A DNA stretch of 64,000 nucleotides from Candidatus Competibacteraceae bacterium (GCA_016790045.1 JAEUPW010000016.1:1-64000); one strand, 5' to 3'. Positions 9,839-22,224 are shown, counted from the stretch's first letter. Numbers and translations are program-made. The notes: generated from the letters alone by a model not told the origin.

Positions 9839-10837
9839 ATGGCTTCCACCGCCGGGCTTGTTGTGCCTCAGCGCGGCCGCTTTGCGCCGTCCCCGACCGG
9901 CCCCTTGCATTTCGGCTCGCTGATCGCCGCGCTGGGCAGTTTCCTGGAAGCGCGCCGGCGCGGCGGCGAATGGTGGGTGCGCATCGAGGACCTCGACCGA
10001 CAGCGCAGCCAAAACGGCGCGGCCGACGCCATCTTGCGAACGCTGGAACGCTACGGGTTGCACTGGGACGGCCCGGTGCTTTACCAAAGCGCGCGGACCG
10101 CCGCGTATCGCGCGGCCCTGACCCGATTGATCGACGCCGGCTTGGCCTATTCTTGCGCGTGCAGCCGGCGGGAACTCGCCGCCTGCACGCGCGCTAGCGA
10201 CGGCGGCCCGATCTACCCCGGTTACTGCCGTCTCCGTCCCCGCCATCCCGACCGACCGAGCGCGATCCGTTTGCGGGTGGATGACCGGTCGGTGGCGTTT
10301 CAAGACGCGGTTCAAGGGGCGCGCCAGCAGCTTTTGGCGACCGAGGTCGGCGATTTTGTGATCCGCCGCGCCGACGGCGCGTTCGCTTATCAGTTGGCCG
10401 TCGTGGTGGACGACGCGGCGCAAGGCATGACCCAAATCGTGCGCGGCAGCGACCTGCTGGAATCGACTGCCCGCCAGATCTACCTGCAGGGACTGCTGGG
10501 CCTTCCCACGCCCGAATACGCCCATCTCCCGCTCGCGCTCGACCGGCGCGGCTGCAAGTTGAGCAAGCAAACCGGCGCCGCTCCCATCGACCGAACCGAA
10601 CCCGCGCCGGTACTGGCATCGGCTCTGCGCTTTCTGGGGCAGGAACCGCCGGCGGACCTGCAACGCGGGCCGCCCGCCGCGCTGCTGGCCTGGGCGCTCG
10701 AACATTGGCGCCTGGCGGCGGTGCCGAAAACGCTTTCCCGCCGCCGGGAAGATGCGGGCACCGCGCAGAGCCCCCGATCCGATCCGATCGGCGAATCGGA
10801 ATCTCGCTCTATAGACAAGGCCAGGGACGTGGTCTAG
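9839..10837 (+). CDS. gluQ: Glutamyl-queuosine tRNA(Asp) synthetase
   Basis: This truncated glutamyl-tRNA synthetase paralogue attaches glutamate to the queuosine base of tRNA(Asp). It shows a class I signature RFAPSPTGPLHFGSL, a zinc-binding cluster (CAC followed by YPGYC), the EDLDRQRS segment, and a KLSKQ version of the KMSKS loop. The anticodon-binding domain of true GluRS is absent, as expected. At 332 residues it is about 30 longer than E. coli GluQ; the extra C-terminal tail is Arg/Ser-rich and probably dispensable. It lies 48 bp after dksA, in the conserved dksA-gluQ order. Confidence 0.93.
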   Translation: MASTAGLVVPQRGRFAPSPTGPLHFGSLIAALGSFLEARRRGGEWWVRIEDLDRQRSQNGAADAILRTLERYGLHWDGPVLYQSARTAAYRAALTRLIDAGLAYSCACSRRELAACTRASDGGPIYPGYCRLRPRHPDRPSAIRLRVDDRSVAFQDAVQGARQQLLATEVGDFVIRRADGAFAYQLAVVVDDAAQGMTQIVRGSDLLESTARQIYLQGLLGLPTPEYAHLPLALDRRGCKLSKQTGAAPIDRTEPAPVLASALRFLGQEPPADLQRGPPAALLAWALEHWRLAAVPKTLSRRREDAGTAQSPRSDPIGESESRSIDKARDVV

Positions 10838-10930
10838 AAAATAACAGACAAGAAGCCGATGCGGCTGGCTTCAACGCTGTCCGGCTTCACCCAATTCCGC
10901 CATAACTTCCACCAAAGGAGAACTACGGTA

Positions 10931-12868
10931 ATGTCCGATGTCAAGGTCTATCCCGTACCGGCTGAAGTCGCTTCCAAAGCCTGGATCAACAACGACCAAT
11001 ACCAGTCGATGTACAAGCGTTCGGTCGACGATCCCGAAGGCTTCTGGGCCGAGCAGGCCGATCAATTGCTTTCTTGGTCCAAGCGTTGGGACAAGGTGCT
11101 GGACTGGGATTTCACCAAAGGCCACATTCGCTGGTTCGAGGGCGGCAAGCTCAACGTCAGCCAAAACTGTCTGGACCGGCACCTGGCCACCCGCGGCGAT
11201 CAAGTGGCGATCATCTGGGAAGGCGACAACCCGGCCGAAGACAAGAAAATCACTTACAAGCAGCTCCACGAGGATGTCTGCAAATTCGCCAACGCCTTGA
11301 AAGGCTTGGGGGTCAAGAAGGGCGACCGGGTTTGCATTTACATGCCGATGATCCCCGAAACCGCCGTCGCCATGCTGGCCTGCACCCGGATCGGGGCCGT
11401 CCACTCCATCGTGTTCGGCGGCTTTTCGCCGGATTCTTTGAAAGACCGCATCCTCGATGCCACCTGCAACGTGGTGATCACCTCCGACGAAGGGCTGCGC
11501 GGCGGGCGCAAGGTGCCGATGAAGGCCAACGCCGACAAGGCGCTGCAAAGCACGCCGAGCGTCAAGAAGATGGTGGTGGTCAAGCGCACCGGCGGCAACG
11601 TCGCTTGGGAGAACGGCCGCGACGTGTGGTATCACGACGTGATGGCCAAGGCCAGCGCCGACTGCCCGCCGGAGCCGATGGACGCCGAAGACCCCCTGTT
11701 CATCCTCTACACCTCCGGCTCGACCGGCAAACCCAAGGGCGTGCTGCACACCACCGGCGGCTATTTGCTGCACGCGGCGATCACCCACAAGTACATCTTC
11801 GACTATCACGACGGCGACATTTACTGGTGCACCGCCGACGTGGGCTGGGTCACCGGTCACACCTATATCGTCTATGGGCCGCTGGCCAACGGCGCGACCT
11901 CGATCATGTTCGAGGGCATCCCGACCTACCCGAACGTCAGCCGCTTCTGGGAAGTGGTCGACAAGCACAAGGTCAACATCTTCTACACCGCGCCGACCGC
12001 GATCCGCTCGCTGATGCGCGAGGGCGAGGAGCCGGTCAAGCGCACCTCCCGCAAGAGCCTGCGGCTGCTGGGTTCGGTCGGCGAGCCGATCAACCCCGAA
12101 GCCTGGGAGTGGTATTACAACAACGTCGGCGACGGCCGCTGCCCGATCGTCGACACCTGGTGGCAGACCGAAACCGGCGGCATCCTGATCACCCCGCTGC
12201 CGGGCGCGACCCCGCTCAAACCTGGCTCCGCCACCCGGCCGTTCTTTGGCGTGTGCCCGGCGCTGGTCGATGCCGAGGGCCAATTCCTGGAAGGCGCGAC
12301 CGACGGCAATTTGGTCATCACCCGGCCGTGGCCGGGCATGATGCGGACCGTGTACGGCGATCATCCCCGCTTTATCGAGACGTACTTCTCGATGTACAAG
12401 GGGTTGTACTTCACCGGCGACGGCGCGCGGCGCGACGAGGATGGGTATTACTGGATCACCGGCCGCGTGGACGATGTCATCAACGTCTCCGGGCACCGCA
12501 TGGGCACGGCCGAGGTCGAATCGGCGCTAGTGCTGCACCCGGCGGTCGCCGAAGCGGCGGTGGTCGGCTACCCGCACGATTTGAAGGGCCAGGGCATTTA
12601 TGCGTATGTCACTCTGAAAGTCGGGGTCGAGCCGACCGAGGAGCTGCGCAAGGAACTGATCGCGCACGTGCGCAAGGAAATCGGCCCGATCGCCTCGCCG
12701 GATGTCTTGCAGTGGGCTCCCGGCCTGCCCAAGACCCGTTCCGGCAAGATCATGCGCCGCATCCTGCGCAAGATCGCCGCCAACGAAGTGGATCAGTTGG
12801 GCGATACCTCGACCTTGGCCGATCCGAACGTGGTGACCGATCTGGTCGATAATCGCGCCGTCAAGTAG
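10931..12868 (+). CDS. acs: Acetyl-CoA synthetase
   Basis: The 645-residue AMP-forming enzyme activates acetate to acetyl-CoA through acetyl-AMP. It has the adenylation motif [11 protein letters not shown], the acetate/CoA segment WWQTETGG, the [17 protein letters not shown] hinge region, and the C-terminal [11 protein letters not shown] motif containing the lysine that is acetylated to silence the enzyme in many bacteria. The ATG at 10931 is chosen because AAAGGAG lies 11 bp upstream; an in-frame start at 10859 lacks this. It is probably monocistronic, with a strong terminator directly after it. Confidence 0.97.
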   Translation: MSDVKVYPVPAEVASKAWINNDQYQSMYKRSVDDPEGFWAEQADQLLSWSKRWDKVLDWDFTKGHIRWFEGGKLNVSQNCLDRHLATRGDQVAIIWEGDNPAEDKKITYKQLHEDVCKFANALKGLGVKKGDRVCIYMPMIPETAVAMLACTRIGAVHSIVFGGFSPDSLKDRILDATCNVVITSDEGLRGGRKVPMKANADKALQSTPSVKKMVVVKRTGGNVAWENGRDVWYHDVMAKASADCPPEPMDAEDPLFILYTSGSTGKPKGVLHTTGGYLLHAAITHKYIFDYHDGDIYWCTADVGWVTGHTYIVYGPLANGATSIMFEGIPTYPNVSRFWEVVDKHKVNIFYTAPTAIRSLMREGEEPVKRTSRKSLRLLGSVGEPINPEAWEWYYNNVGDGRCPIVDTWWQTETGGILITPLPGATPLKPGSATRPFFGVCPALVDAEGQFLEGATDGNLVITRPWPGMMRTVYGDHPRFIETYFSMYKGLYFTGDGARRDEDGYYWITGRVDDVINVSGHRMGTAEVESALVLHPAVAEAAVVGYPHDLKGQGIYAYVTLKVGVEPTEELRKELIAHVRKEIGPIASPDVLQWAPGLPKTRSGKIMRRILRKIAANEVDQLGDTSTLADPNVVTDLVDNRAVK

Positions 12869-12912
12869 AGTAGCTCGGAAGCCGATAACGATAACGGTGT
12901 ATTTCGCTTCGA

Positions 12913-12945
12913 CCCGGCCTTTCCCCCGAAGAGGCCGGGTTTTTA
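12913..12945 (+). terminator. Intrinsic terminator of acs
   Basis: An 8-bp perfect stem pairs cccggcct (12913-12920) with aggccggg (12932-12939) and is followed directly by a run of five T (12940-12944). It lies about 45 bp after the acs stop. Its T-tract overlaps the stop codon of the convergent IF-2B-family gene. Confidence 0.9.
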
Positions 12946-13815
12946 TTGCGCGGCGTTTCGGCGGACGCCCGTCTCGTCGATCCACGCGCCGATCAGCCGC
13001 GCCGGCGTCACGTCGAAATAGATATTTCTGACCGTCACTCCCGGCCAGGCCGGAACCTTTAATTCGGACGGGTCCATTTCCTCCAGTCCGGGCGGCGGGT
13101 CGCTCGCATCGCGCCATTTGAAGCTCTCGCACGCCACGTAAAACGGTATCCCCCGCTCGCGCGCCGCCAGCGCCAGCAAAGCGGTGCCCGCTTTGTTGAG
13201 CGCCGACCCGTCCGCCAGCACGCTGTCGGCTCCGACCAGCACCGCATCCGCTTGACCGACGAATAAGGCCATCTGCGCCTCGGTGATATACACCGTCGGC
13301 ACCTGCCAAACCGAAAGCTGCTCCGCCAACCGGCGTCCCTCCTCCAGCGGCCGCGATTCAGTGACGATCATCCGCAAACCCTTTTCCTTGAGCAGACGAC
13401 AGCTTGCCAGCACGGTGGAACTGAAGCTGTGGGTCATGATCGTCCGTTCGGCTCCCAACAGCGCGGCGACGTGTCTGGCGCAGTCGATGACAGCCCGCCG
13501 CGACCGCTCGCTCAATTCCTCCGCCCGCGCGGCGGCGGCCTGACGGGCGAGGGCCAAAGGCGCCGCCGCATCCGCGGCAAGGCCATTGCGCCAACACCGC
13601 AGCAAATTTCTGAGCGGCGTCATGCTGGGCCGGGTTTCGGCCAGTTCCAGAGACAGGCCCGATAACCGCTCCCGCCATTCCTCGCCGCTCGCGGCAGGCA
13701 GCTCGCGCGCCGCTTGCGCCAGGATCGCCAGACAGCAACGCGCCAGCTCGCTCGCGCCTCTATTCCGATCATCATGAATTTCCGCGATTTTTAGGTTGAA
13801 ATCTGCAGGAATCAT
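12943..13815 (-). CDS. IF-2B / ribose-1,5-bisphosphate isomerase-like protein
   Basis: This 290-residue protein belongs to the eIF2B-alpha/beta/delta-related fold (PF01008), which in bacteria includes sugar-phosphate isomerases such as MtnA and ribose-1,5-bisphosphate isomerase. Family segments seen are VTESRPLEEGRRLA, VGADSVLADGSALNKAGT and the C-terminal FDVTPARLIGAWIDETG. It lacks the longer N-terminal region of classical MtnA, so methylthioribose-1-phosphate isomerase is not assured. No methionine salvage genes are adjacent. The true substrate is unknown; an aldose-phosphate isomerase is the likeliest activity. Confidence 0.75.
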   Translation of the reverse strand: MIPADFNLKIAEIHDDRNRGASELARCCLAILAQAARELPAASGEEWRERLSGLSLELAETRPSMTPLRNLLRCWRNGLAADAAAPLALARQAAAARAEELSERSRRAVIDCARHVAALLGAERTIMTHSFSSTVLASCRLLKEKGLRMIVTESRPLEEGRRLAEQLSVWQVPTVYITEAQMALFVGQADAVLVGADSVLADGSALNKAGTALLALAARERGIPFYVACESFKWRDASDPPPGLEEMDPSELKVPAWPGVTVRNIYFDVTPARLIGAWIDETGVRRNAAQ

Positions 13816-13893
13816 TGCTCAAAATTCCCGGACAAGTTTCGATTGAGCCCGGCGCCGACGCTTCAGCGCCCTTTGTCAGTCAGGAGACCCGCC

Positions 13894-14181
13894 ATGAGCG
13901 ACGTTGATCCCATCATCGGCAACTGGTATCGCAACGAGGAAACCGGCAACGATTTCGAAGTCGTCGCGCTGGACGAAGACGCCCAGACCATCGAAATCCA
14001 GTATTTCGACGGCGAAGTGGAAGAGCTGGATTTGGACGCCTGGTACGAATTGCCGCTGGAAATGATCGAGGCACCGGAAGATTGGTCCGGCCCCTTTGAC
14101 GCGGACGACGACCTCGACTACGAGGACGAGGATGAGCTGAGCGACGAAGACGACCTGCTGGCCGACCGCGACGAGGATTGA
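13894..14181 (+). CDS. Small highly acidic conserved protein (possibly DUF6763)
   Basis: This 95-residue protein has a folded-looking N-terminal half (PIIGNWYRNEETGNDFEVVA, then IQYFDGEVEELDLDAW) and a C-terminal tail made almost entirely of Asp and Glu. It resembles a small gammaproteobacterial family of unknown function that I recall as DUF6763. The ATG at 13894 is chosen because CAGGAGA lies 10-15 bp upstream; the in-frame codon at 13843 has no such site. The acidic tail could mimic nucleic acid or bind cations, but no role can be assigned. Confidence 0.7.
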   Translation: MSDVDPIIGNWYRNEETGNDFEVVALDEDAQTIEIQYFDGEVEELDLDAWYELPLEMIEAPEDWSGPFDADDDLDYEDEDELSDEDDLLADRDED

Positions 14182-14219
14182 ACGATGCGCGCGAAATCGG
14201 CGCGCGGGCGCGGCCGGCG

Positions 14220-16553
<2,334 letters not shown>

Positions 16554-16811
16554 AGTCGATGAGGCGATCGGGTTGAAGGAAAACGCTGCGCTATTTTGCT
16601 AGTTCCGCTTTCCGCAGGAAACCGCCATTCCCCGCAAACCTCGATCGAGAGGCCGATGCGCTTATGGCGACCATACAACCACCAAAACCGGGATGAGCGA
16701 GCACCTGTCCGCCTGCCCGCAACGTCGGTCGGGCCGCCCTATTAGAGGAAGGGCGCACGAACAGCGAGGGCAACACACTCCCGCCCTCCCGGCAAGCAAC
16801 CCTCGGTCGAG

Positions 16812-17291
16812 CTAAAGCAGCGGCTTTTCCGAGACGATCAAGCCGTCCTCGTCGGCGTATAAGTAATAGCCTGGAACGAACTGCACGCCGGCGAAGCGCA
16901 CGGCCACATCCCGCTCGCCGACGCCGCGCTTGACGCTTTTGAGCGGGTGCACGGCCAGCGCTTTGACGCCGATGTCGATTTCGGCGATGGCGGCGGAATC
17001 GCGGATGCAGCCGTTCACCACCACGCCGGCCCAACCGTTTTCTTCGGCCAGTTCGGCCAGTTGATCGCCCAGCAGCGCGCAGCGCGTCGAGCCGCCGCCG
17101 TCCACCACCAGCACCCGGCCCTTGCCGGGCTCCTCCAGCGCGGCGCGAACCAGCGAATTGTCTTCAAACACCTTCACGGTCGCGATGGCGCCGCAGAACA
17201 GGGTCTCGCCGCCGTAATCGCCAAACAGCGGCTCGGCGATTTGCAACCGGTCGGAAAACTCGTCGCACAGATCGGTCGTTTTAAAGTCCAT
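16812..17291 (-). CDS. rraA: RraA-family regulator of ribonuclease E / HMG aldolase-like
   Basis: The 159-residue protein matches RraA in length and sequence ([38 protein letters not shown]). In E. coli RraA binds RNase E and inhibits mRNA decay; related proteins are 4-hydroxy-4-methyl-2-oxoglutarate aldolases. The Gly-Asp (LGDQLA) and Arg-Asp (CIRD) residues that bind metal and substrate in the aldolases appear present, so catalytic activity cannot be excluded. It lies between tex and the motor-like gene pair on the same strand. Confidence 0.88.
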   Translation of the reverse strand: MDFKTTDLCDEFSDRLQIAEPLFGDYGGETLFCGAIATVKVFEDNSLVRAALEEPGKGRVLVVDGGGSTRCALLGDQLAELAEENGWAGVVVNGCIRDSAAIAEIDIGVKALAVHPLKSVKRGVGERDVAVRFAGVQFVPGYYLYADEDGLIVSEKPLL

Positions 17292-17352
17292 GGGAGTACT
17301 CTCGCGAATTGAAAACGGGAATTTCGGCAGTCTAGCACAGTCGCCCGACCCC

Positions 17353-18375
17353 TCAGCGGCTGGTGATTTTCAACTCGATGCGGCGGTTGCGGCGGTAAGC
17401 CTCCGGGCTGTCCGCCGGTTCGATCGGGTGATATTCCCCCATGCCGACCGCCGCCAGCCGCTGCGGCGGCACGCCTCGCTGGATCAAATAATTCACCACC
17501 TGTTGCGCTCGCGCCGCAGATAATTCCCAGTTGGACGGAAAGCGGCCGCCCCGGATCGGCGCGCGGTCGGTGTGGCCCTGCACCTCGATAATCACCGGCA
17601 AATCCGCCGGCAGGCGCGCCGCCAACTGTTGATAGACCATCGCGAATTTGTCCAAATCGCCGCTGCCGGAAGCCGAGAGCGTCGACTCGCCTGAAGCGAA
17701 CAGCACCTCCGATTGGAACACGAAACGGTCACCCACCACCTTGATGTCCGGATTGTTGGCGAACACTTCGCGCAAGCGCCCGAAAAATTCGCTGGCGTAT
17801 TTCTCCAATTCCTCGACCCGTTCCAGCAGCTTCTTTTTTAAAGCGCTGTCGAGCGCCTCGATCCGGCCTTTCTGCTCGACGATGACCGCATCGCGCTGGC
17901 TCAATTCCTGCTGGTTGGCGGCCAGCGCGCGGTTGAGCCGCTCCAGCTCCGCCGCCAGCCGCTCGGCGCGGGCGCTCAGCGAGGCCGCCTGTTCTTGCGC
18001 GCTGGTCAGACCTTGCTCGGCCTTGCTTTTATCGGCGTCTGACAGGGCGCGCGCGGCTTGGACCGCCGCCAGCTCGTCGCGCAATTGCGCCAATAAATTT
18101 TCCCGCTCCCCGACCGCGCTTTCCAGGCCCTGCACCCGGCCGCGCAGTTGCGCCGCCGCTTTTTCGGCGTCGCCGGCCAGCCCTTGCAGATGGTCGACGA
18201 TCCGCTGCAACTGGCCGATGGCGGTTTCCTTGCCGAGGATTTCGCGGCCGACCAACACTTCGGTGATGACGAACACCGTGATGAGAAACACCAGCACCAT
18301 CACCAAGCCGCCCAGCGCGTCGGTGAAGGCGGGCCAGATGTTGAATTCGCCGACCGCATCACGCCGTCGGCGCAT
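17353..18375 (-). CDS. MotB/OmpA-family protein with long periplasmic coiled coil
   Basis: This 340-residue protein has one N-terminal transmembrane helix (about 20-42) preceded by Asp19 in [14 protein letters not shown], which corresponds to the ion-carrying aspartate of MotB-type stators. A coiled coil of roughly 150 residues follows (about 50-200, rich in Gln, Ala, Glu and Leu). The C-terminus is an OmpA-like peptidoglycan-binding domain ([38 protein letters not shown]). Its start overlaps the MotA-like gene by 17 bp, so the two form a stator-like pair. No flagellar, gliding, Tol or TonB genes are nearby; the driven process is unknown. Confidence 0.85.
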   Translation of the reverse strand: MRRRRDAVGEFNIWPAFTDALGGLVMVLVFLITVFVITEVLVGREILGKETAIGQLQRIVDHLQGLAGDAEKAAAQLRGRVQGLESAVGERENLLAQLRDELAAVQAARALSDADKSKAEQGLTSAQEQAASLSARAERLAAELERLNRALAANQQELSQRDAVIVEQKGRIEALDSALKKKLLERVEELEKYASEFFGRLREVFANNPDIKVVGDRFVFQSEVLFASGESTLSASGSGDLDKFAMVYQQLAARLPADLPVIIEVQGHTDRAPIRGGRFPSNWELSAARAQQVVNYLIQRGVPPQRLAAVGMGEYHPIEPADSPEAYRRNRRIELKITSR

Positions 18376-19456
18376 GGCGTTTCAAATCCCAATGATCGTT
18401 CGCTTGCCGCTCCAGCAACCGCGCGATGGTCCGCAGTTCGTAGCGCAGGTCGGCGGTGCGGTCGCTTTCGATGTTTTTCAGGGTTTCCCGCAGCGATTCG
18501 ATCCGCTCGCCCAAATTCGCTACCTGTTCCGCCACCCGCGACGCGCCCTGACCGTGGCGCGTCATGTACTCCGCGGTCGCCGCCACCCGCTCCAACCGGT
18601 CGGCGAGGGATTGCAGCAAGGCGGTCAGATGGCGCGGCGAAAGCGCCTCGGTTTGGGCGGTAACCGCCACCACCGGCCGCCACAGCGGCGCCAAATCGCT
18701 CACGACCAGTGCCTCCAGTTGCGCGTGATGGTCGTTCTGGGCATGGGACAGTTGCAGCTCCAGAAATCCCAGCGCCAGCGCGCCCAACAAACCGAACAAG
18801 GAGGCCGAAAACGAGGTGCCCATCCCCCCCAGCGGCGCGGCCAGGCGATCCTTGAAATTGGCGATCAGGCTCATGGTGTCGGCCGCCTGCTCGGCGGAGA
18901 GGCCGCCGATCACATCGCGCACCCCGGCGATGGTCAGCAGCAGGCCGTAAAAGGTGCCGATCAGCCCCAGCAGCACCAGCGCGCTCACCAAGTAACGCAC
19001 CAGCGCCCGCTGATCGTCGCCGCGCGCGGATAGCGAATCCAGCAAATAAGGCAAGGTCACCGCGGCGTCGCCGTGGCCGACGACGCGGTGGACCTTGTGC
19101 AGAAAATCCCTGATGTTCCGCCGCCAATCCGTTCCCAGCAACACCGCGTCAGCTTGCGCAAACGGCAGTTCGCGCCGGCGCGTTTGCAGCGCCACGGCGG
19201 CCGCCCGCTCGGCGGAACGTCCGTCCGCGAGCGTGTCCAGCAGGGCCTTGAGGGTGTAGCTCACCCCAAACAGAAACGCGACGGCAATCGTGCCGTTCAG
19301 ATAGGGATTGGTCAAAAAAGCGGCGGTCAGCGGTTTGCGAAAAAATAGCGCCAGCACCGTCAAGCTCGCCAGGAATAACAGAGAACGCATCAAGTAGCGG
19401 GTGACGCCCCGATTGGAGCGCCGGTCGGAACGAGTCATGGCCATGGGTCTATCCAT
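18359..19456 (-). CDS. MotA/TolQ/ExbB-type proton channel protein
   Basis: The product is 365 residues from the ATG at 19456. It has about four hydrophobic helices: two near the N-terminus (LMRSLLFLASLTVLALFF and IAVAFLFGVSYTLKALL) and two bearing family hallmarks (VLLGLIGTFYGLLLTIAGV and MGTSFSASLFGLLGALALGF). These correspond to the channel helices of MotA, ExbB and TolQ. A C-terminal cytoplasmic helical region follows, without the very long tail of Zorya ZorA. It is coupled by a 17-bp overlap to the OmpA-domain partner. An upstream in-frame extension is possible, but no ribosome-binding site favours it. Confidence 0.83.
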   Translation of the reverse strand: MDRPMAMTRSDRRSNRGVTRYLMRSLLFLASLTVLALFFRKPLTAAFLTNPYLNGTIAVAFLFGVSYTLKALLDTLADGRSAERAAAVALQTRRRELPFAQADAVLLGTDWRRNIRDFLHKVHRVVGHGDAAVTLPYLLDSLSARGDDQRALVRYLVSALVLLGLIGTFYGLLLTIAGVRDVIGGLSAEQAADTMSLIANFKDRLAAPLGGMGTSFSASLFGLLGALALGFLELQLSHAQNDHHAQLEALVVSDLAPLWRPVVAVTAQTEALSPRHLTALLQSLADRLERVAATAEYMTRHGQGASRVAEQVANLGERIESLRETLKNIESDRTADLRYELRTIARLLERQANDHWDLKRHAPTA

Positions 19457-19821
19457 CGTCTCCCGAGCTGAGGGAGCGCACTTTACAGGAATCCGGCCGA
19501 CGATGGATACGCCAAACAGGCTCTGACAACGGGCGCCAGGCTCTACAAGCGTGCGTTTACTAACCCTAAAACACACAATTGTTCAATAGCTTATATTTTT
19601 TAGAACGGTAATCTTTTCACGCTTGCCGACCGGCCAAACTTTCGGCGCCCGGGATGGCCGATCACGCTCGTCGCCCTGTCGCCACAAGCGGTGAAAATCG
19701 CGGATCGAGGCTTGCTTGAACCTCTCTTACCCGCTTGGAGCAACGCGGTTTCATTAGAGGTCACAGAGCGCGCAAAAAGCGCGAGAATGCGCGGGTTTGA
19801 TTGGCAACCGAGAGCGCCCTT
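19457..19821. other. Intergenic region with an AT-rich core (365 bp)
   Basis: This divergent spacer separates the MotA-like gene from the thioesterase gene. Its centre (about 19560-19615) is markedly AT-rich compared with the window and probably holds promoters for both directions. I could not identify a -35/-10 pair with acceptable spacing. No gene or RNA is apparent. Confidence 0.5.
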
Positions 19822-20274
19822 ATGGCCCACGAGCAGGAAATCAACGACTACCTTAACCACCACGTCCCTCTGTTCCAGGCCATGCGGGCGCGGTTGGCTC
19901 GCTGCGACGCCGCCGGCCTGAGCATGACCGCGCCGCTGGCCCCGAACATCAATGACAAAGGCATCGCCTTCGGCGGTTCGATGGCGGCCATCGCCTCGCT
20001 CACCGGCTGGGCGCTGACCCGCATCACCCTGCACGAGCACGGCGAAACCGCCGAAATCGCGATCACCGAGAGCAGTTTAAAATTTCTGCGGCCGGTGCGC
20101 GGCGAGATCGTGACCGACTGCGCGCGCCCGGAACCGGAACTCACCGCGCGCTTCATCGACCGTTTCCGCCAGCGCGGCAAAGCCCGCTGGACGGTCGAGG
20201 TGCTCATTGTGGCCGACGGCGAGCCGGCGATGACCTTCAGCGGTCAGTACGGTATTTTCCGGCAGCCGCTATAG
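19822..20274 (+). CDS. YiiD_C-type hot-dog thioesterase
   Basis: This 150-residue protein resembles the C-terminal thioesterase domain of E. coli YiiD (PF09500). Segments typical of that family are MTAPLAPNINDKGIAFGGS near the start of the fold and VRGEIVTDC further on. It probably hydrolyses an acyl-CoA or acyl-ACP, but the substrate is unknown. The acetyltransferase domain found in YiiD is absent, so it is a stand-alone version. The ATG at 19822 is chosen over an in-frame TTG at 19801. It stands alone between divergent neighbours. Confidence 0.78.
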   Translation: MAHEQEINDYLNHHVPLFQAMRARLARCDAAGLSMTAPLAPNINDKGIAFGGSMAAIASLTGWALTRITLHEHGETAEIAITESSLKFLRPVRGEIVTDCARPEPELTARFIDRFRQRGKARWTVEVLIVADGEPAMTFSGQYGIFRQPL

Positions 20275-20862
20275 CCTTGGCCGAGGCCGTGAGCGCGCGG
20301 GTCATCTTCCAACAAGGCGGGCGCGAGCCTCGTTTCACCGCGCCCGCGCGAATCGCGACGGCTTGGCGGCCGGAACAGGTCAGCCCGGCTTGGCCGGCAC
20401 CTTGCGGGCGTGGCTGCTCGCCTGCGGCCAGATTCGAGAGCGGGTGCCGACGCCGGCCGATTGGCGCGCGCCCGCCGCGTCGCCTCGATCGACTCGGTCC
20501 GGCAAGGGCGAGCGGCCGCTCTCGTTGACCGGGCGATGTTCTGCCGCCCGCCGGGCGCTTGCGGGGCGGGGCGCGGCCGTTCAGCCCGGCAGCGGCCCAC
20601 GGCTCATTAGGCAAATTGCGCGGCGCATGCTACAGTGTTTGGCAAGTTTGTCGCCGTGCGGCCCGGTCCGCACTTTGAGTTTCTTGATCGATTCCGGCTG
20701 GAATCGTCGCAAGCGGATCACGCGATCCCTGTTTCTCCTGCAAACCCGTCGTGGTCTGTGCCCTCTGCCGGGCTGCCCCGATCTCCCAATCACTTAATAA
20801 CGTCAGTCTGCCTGGACCGGCTACGCGCCCCGCGCGTGAGCAGGCGGATTCAGGAATCTCGT
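20275..20862. other. Long GC-rich spacer upstream of the rhlE-like gene (588 bp)
   Basis: No gene is recognised. Frames open in the first 330 bp read as Arg/Ala/Pro-rich translations without family resemblance, and no frame has a good ribosome-binding site. The last 220 bp would form the leader of the helicase mRNA if the extended -10 at 20631 is used. It could be a decayed gene remnant plus a long 5' untranslated region. Confidence 0.45.
20607..20636 (+). promoter_or_regulatory. Candidate extended -10 promoter for the rhlE-like gene
   Basis: TACAGT at 20631-20636 is preceded by TGC, giving an extended -10, and a poor -35 (TTAGGC, 20607-20612) lies 18 bp upstream. It would generate a leader of about 220 nt. 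Long leaders are common on cold-induced helicase mRNAs. The evidence is weak. Confidence 0.22.
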
Positions 20863-22224
20863 ATGCCTTTTAGTTCCCTCGGCCTGGCGGATCATCTGGC
20901 GCGCGCCGTCGCCGCTCAAGGTTACACCGCCCCGACCCCGATTCAAGCCAAGACGATCCCGCTGGTATTGGCGGGACGCGACCTGCTCGCCTCCGCGCAA
21001 ACCGGCACCGGCAAGACCGCCGCGTTCATTCTCCCCCTATTGCAGCGCTTGCAGGACAGCATCCCGGAACGCTCGCCGTCGCGGCTTCAACCCGTGCGCG
21101 CCCTGGTGCTGACCCCCACCCGCGAACTGGCGGCGCAAGTGGGCGACAGCGCCCGCCGTTACGGCCGCCACGCTTCGATCCGCAGCACGGTCATCGTCGG
21201 CGGGGTGAGCTTGAAGCCCCAGTGCGACGCGCTGCGGCGCGGGGTCGATTTGTTGATCGCGACGCCCGGACGGTTGCTGGATCACGTCAGCCAGCGCAAT
21301 GTCGATTTGTCCAGAATCGAAATCCTCGTGCTGGACGAGGCCGACCGCATGCTGGATATGGGTTTTATTCCGGCGATCCGGCGGATTCTGACCCTGTTGC
21401 CCCGGCAACGGCAGAATTTGTTGTTTTCGGCCACGTTGCCCGAGACGATCCGCCACTTGGCGGCGGAGCTGCTGCGCGATCCGGTCACGGTCGATGTCGC
21501 CCCGCGCAACGCCACCGCCGATTTGGTGCGCCAGCAGGTCCACCCCGTGGATCACGCGCGAAAATCCGAATTGCTCGCCCACCTGCTGCATACCGGCGAC
21601 GCCGGCCAAACCCTGGTGTTCACCCGCACCAAACACGGCGCCGACCGGCTGGCGCGCCAGCTCGATCGCGTCGGCCTGCGCGCCGCCGCCTTGCACGGCA
21701 ACAAGAGCCAGTCGGCCCGCACCCGCGCCCTGGACGATTTCAAACAAGGCCACGTGCGGGTGCTCGTGGCGACCGACATCGCCGCGCGCGGTTTGGATAT
21801 CGCGCAACTGCCGCTGGTGGTCAATTACGAGCTGCCGCACGTCCCGGAAGATTACGTCCACCGCATCGGCCGCACCGGCCGCGCCGGCCGCGACGGCGTC
21901 GCGCTGTCGCTGGTGTGCGAGGACGAAGCGCCGCGCTTGCAGACCATCCAGCGCCTGCTGGGCCGCACCCTGCCCTCGGCGGTGGTGGACGGTTTCGCGC
22001 CGGCGCGGAGCGCTCGTCCCAAGCCGTTGGCGTCGCCGGCTCAAACGCGCGCCGGGCGACCGGCGGCAACGGGGCCGCTCAACCCGGCTCGCGCCGCCCG
22101 GCCGCCGGGCGACCGGCCGAATCGAACCCCCCGGCCGCCGGCGACTCCAACCCAGCGTGACGCCCATCGCTCGCGTGACCGTCAACCCACCTCTTCTTTG
22201 GCGAAATCAGGAGAACCTAGATGA
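20863..22224 (+). CDS. rhlE: DEAD-box RNA helicase, RhlE type
   Basis: The 453-residue ATP-dependent RNA helicase has the Q motif ([11 protein letters not shown]), motif I AQTGTGKT, Ia [30 protein letters not shown], and V/VI ([10 protein letters not shown] and [13 protein letters not shown]). The C-terminal tail is basic and Pro/Ala-rich, as in RhlE proteins involved in ribosome maturation and mRNA decay. Its stop overlaps the start of the RRM gene in an ATGA arrangement, implying coupled translation. A ribosome-binding site is weak at the chosen ATG, but the Q-motif position fits family starts. Confidence 0.93.
   Translation: MPFSSLGLADHLARAVAAQGYTAPTPIQAKTIPLVLAGRDLLASAQTGTGKTAAFILPLLQRLQDSIPERSPSRLQPVRALVLTPTRELAAQVGDSARRYGRHASIRSTVIVGGVSLKPQCDALRRGVDLLIATPGRLLDHVSQRNVDLSRIEILVLDEADRMLDMGFIPAIRRILTLLPRQRQNLLFSATLPETIRHLAAELLRDPVTVDVAPRNATADLVRQQVHPVDHARKSELLAHLLHTGDAGQTLVFTRTKHGADRLARQLDRVGLRAAALHGNKSQSARTRALDDFKQGHVRVLVATDIAARGLDIAQLPLVVNYELPHVPEDYVHRIGRTGRAGRDGVALSLVCEDEAPRLQTIQRLLGRTLPSAVVDGFAPARSARPKPLASPAQTRAGRPAATGPLNPARAARPPGDRPNRTPRPPATPTQRDAHRSRDRQPTSSLAKSGEPR

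Noticed and set aside
17353-19456. Zorya-type anti-phage system (ZorA/ZorB)
   Set aside because: The motor pair is similar in kind, but ZorA's long cytoplasmic tail and the ZorC/ZorD or ZorE effector genes are absent; neighbours are rraA, tex and a thioesterase.
20277-20600. Small protein gene after the thioesterase
   Set aside because: Frames on both strands are compositionally biased Arg/Ala/Pro translations without ribosome-binding site or resemblance to known families.
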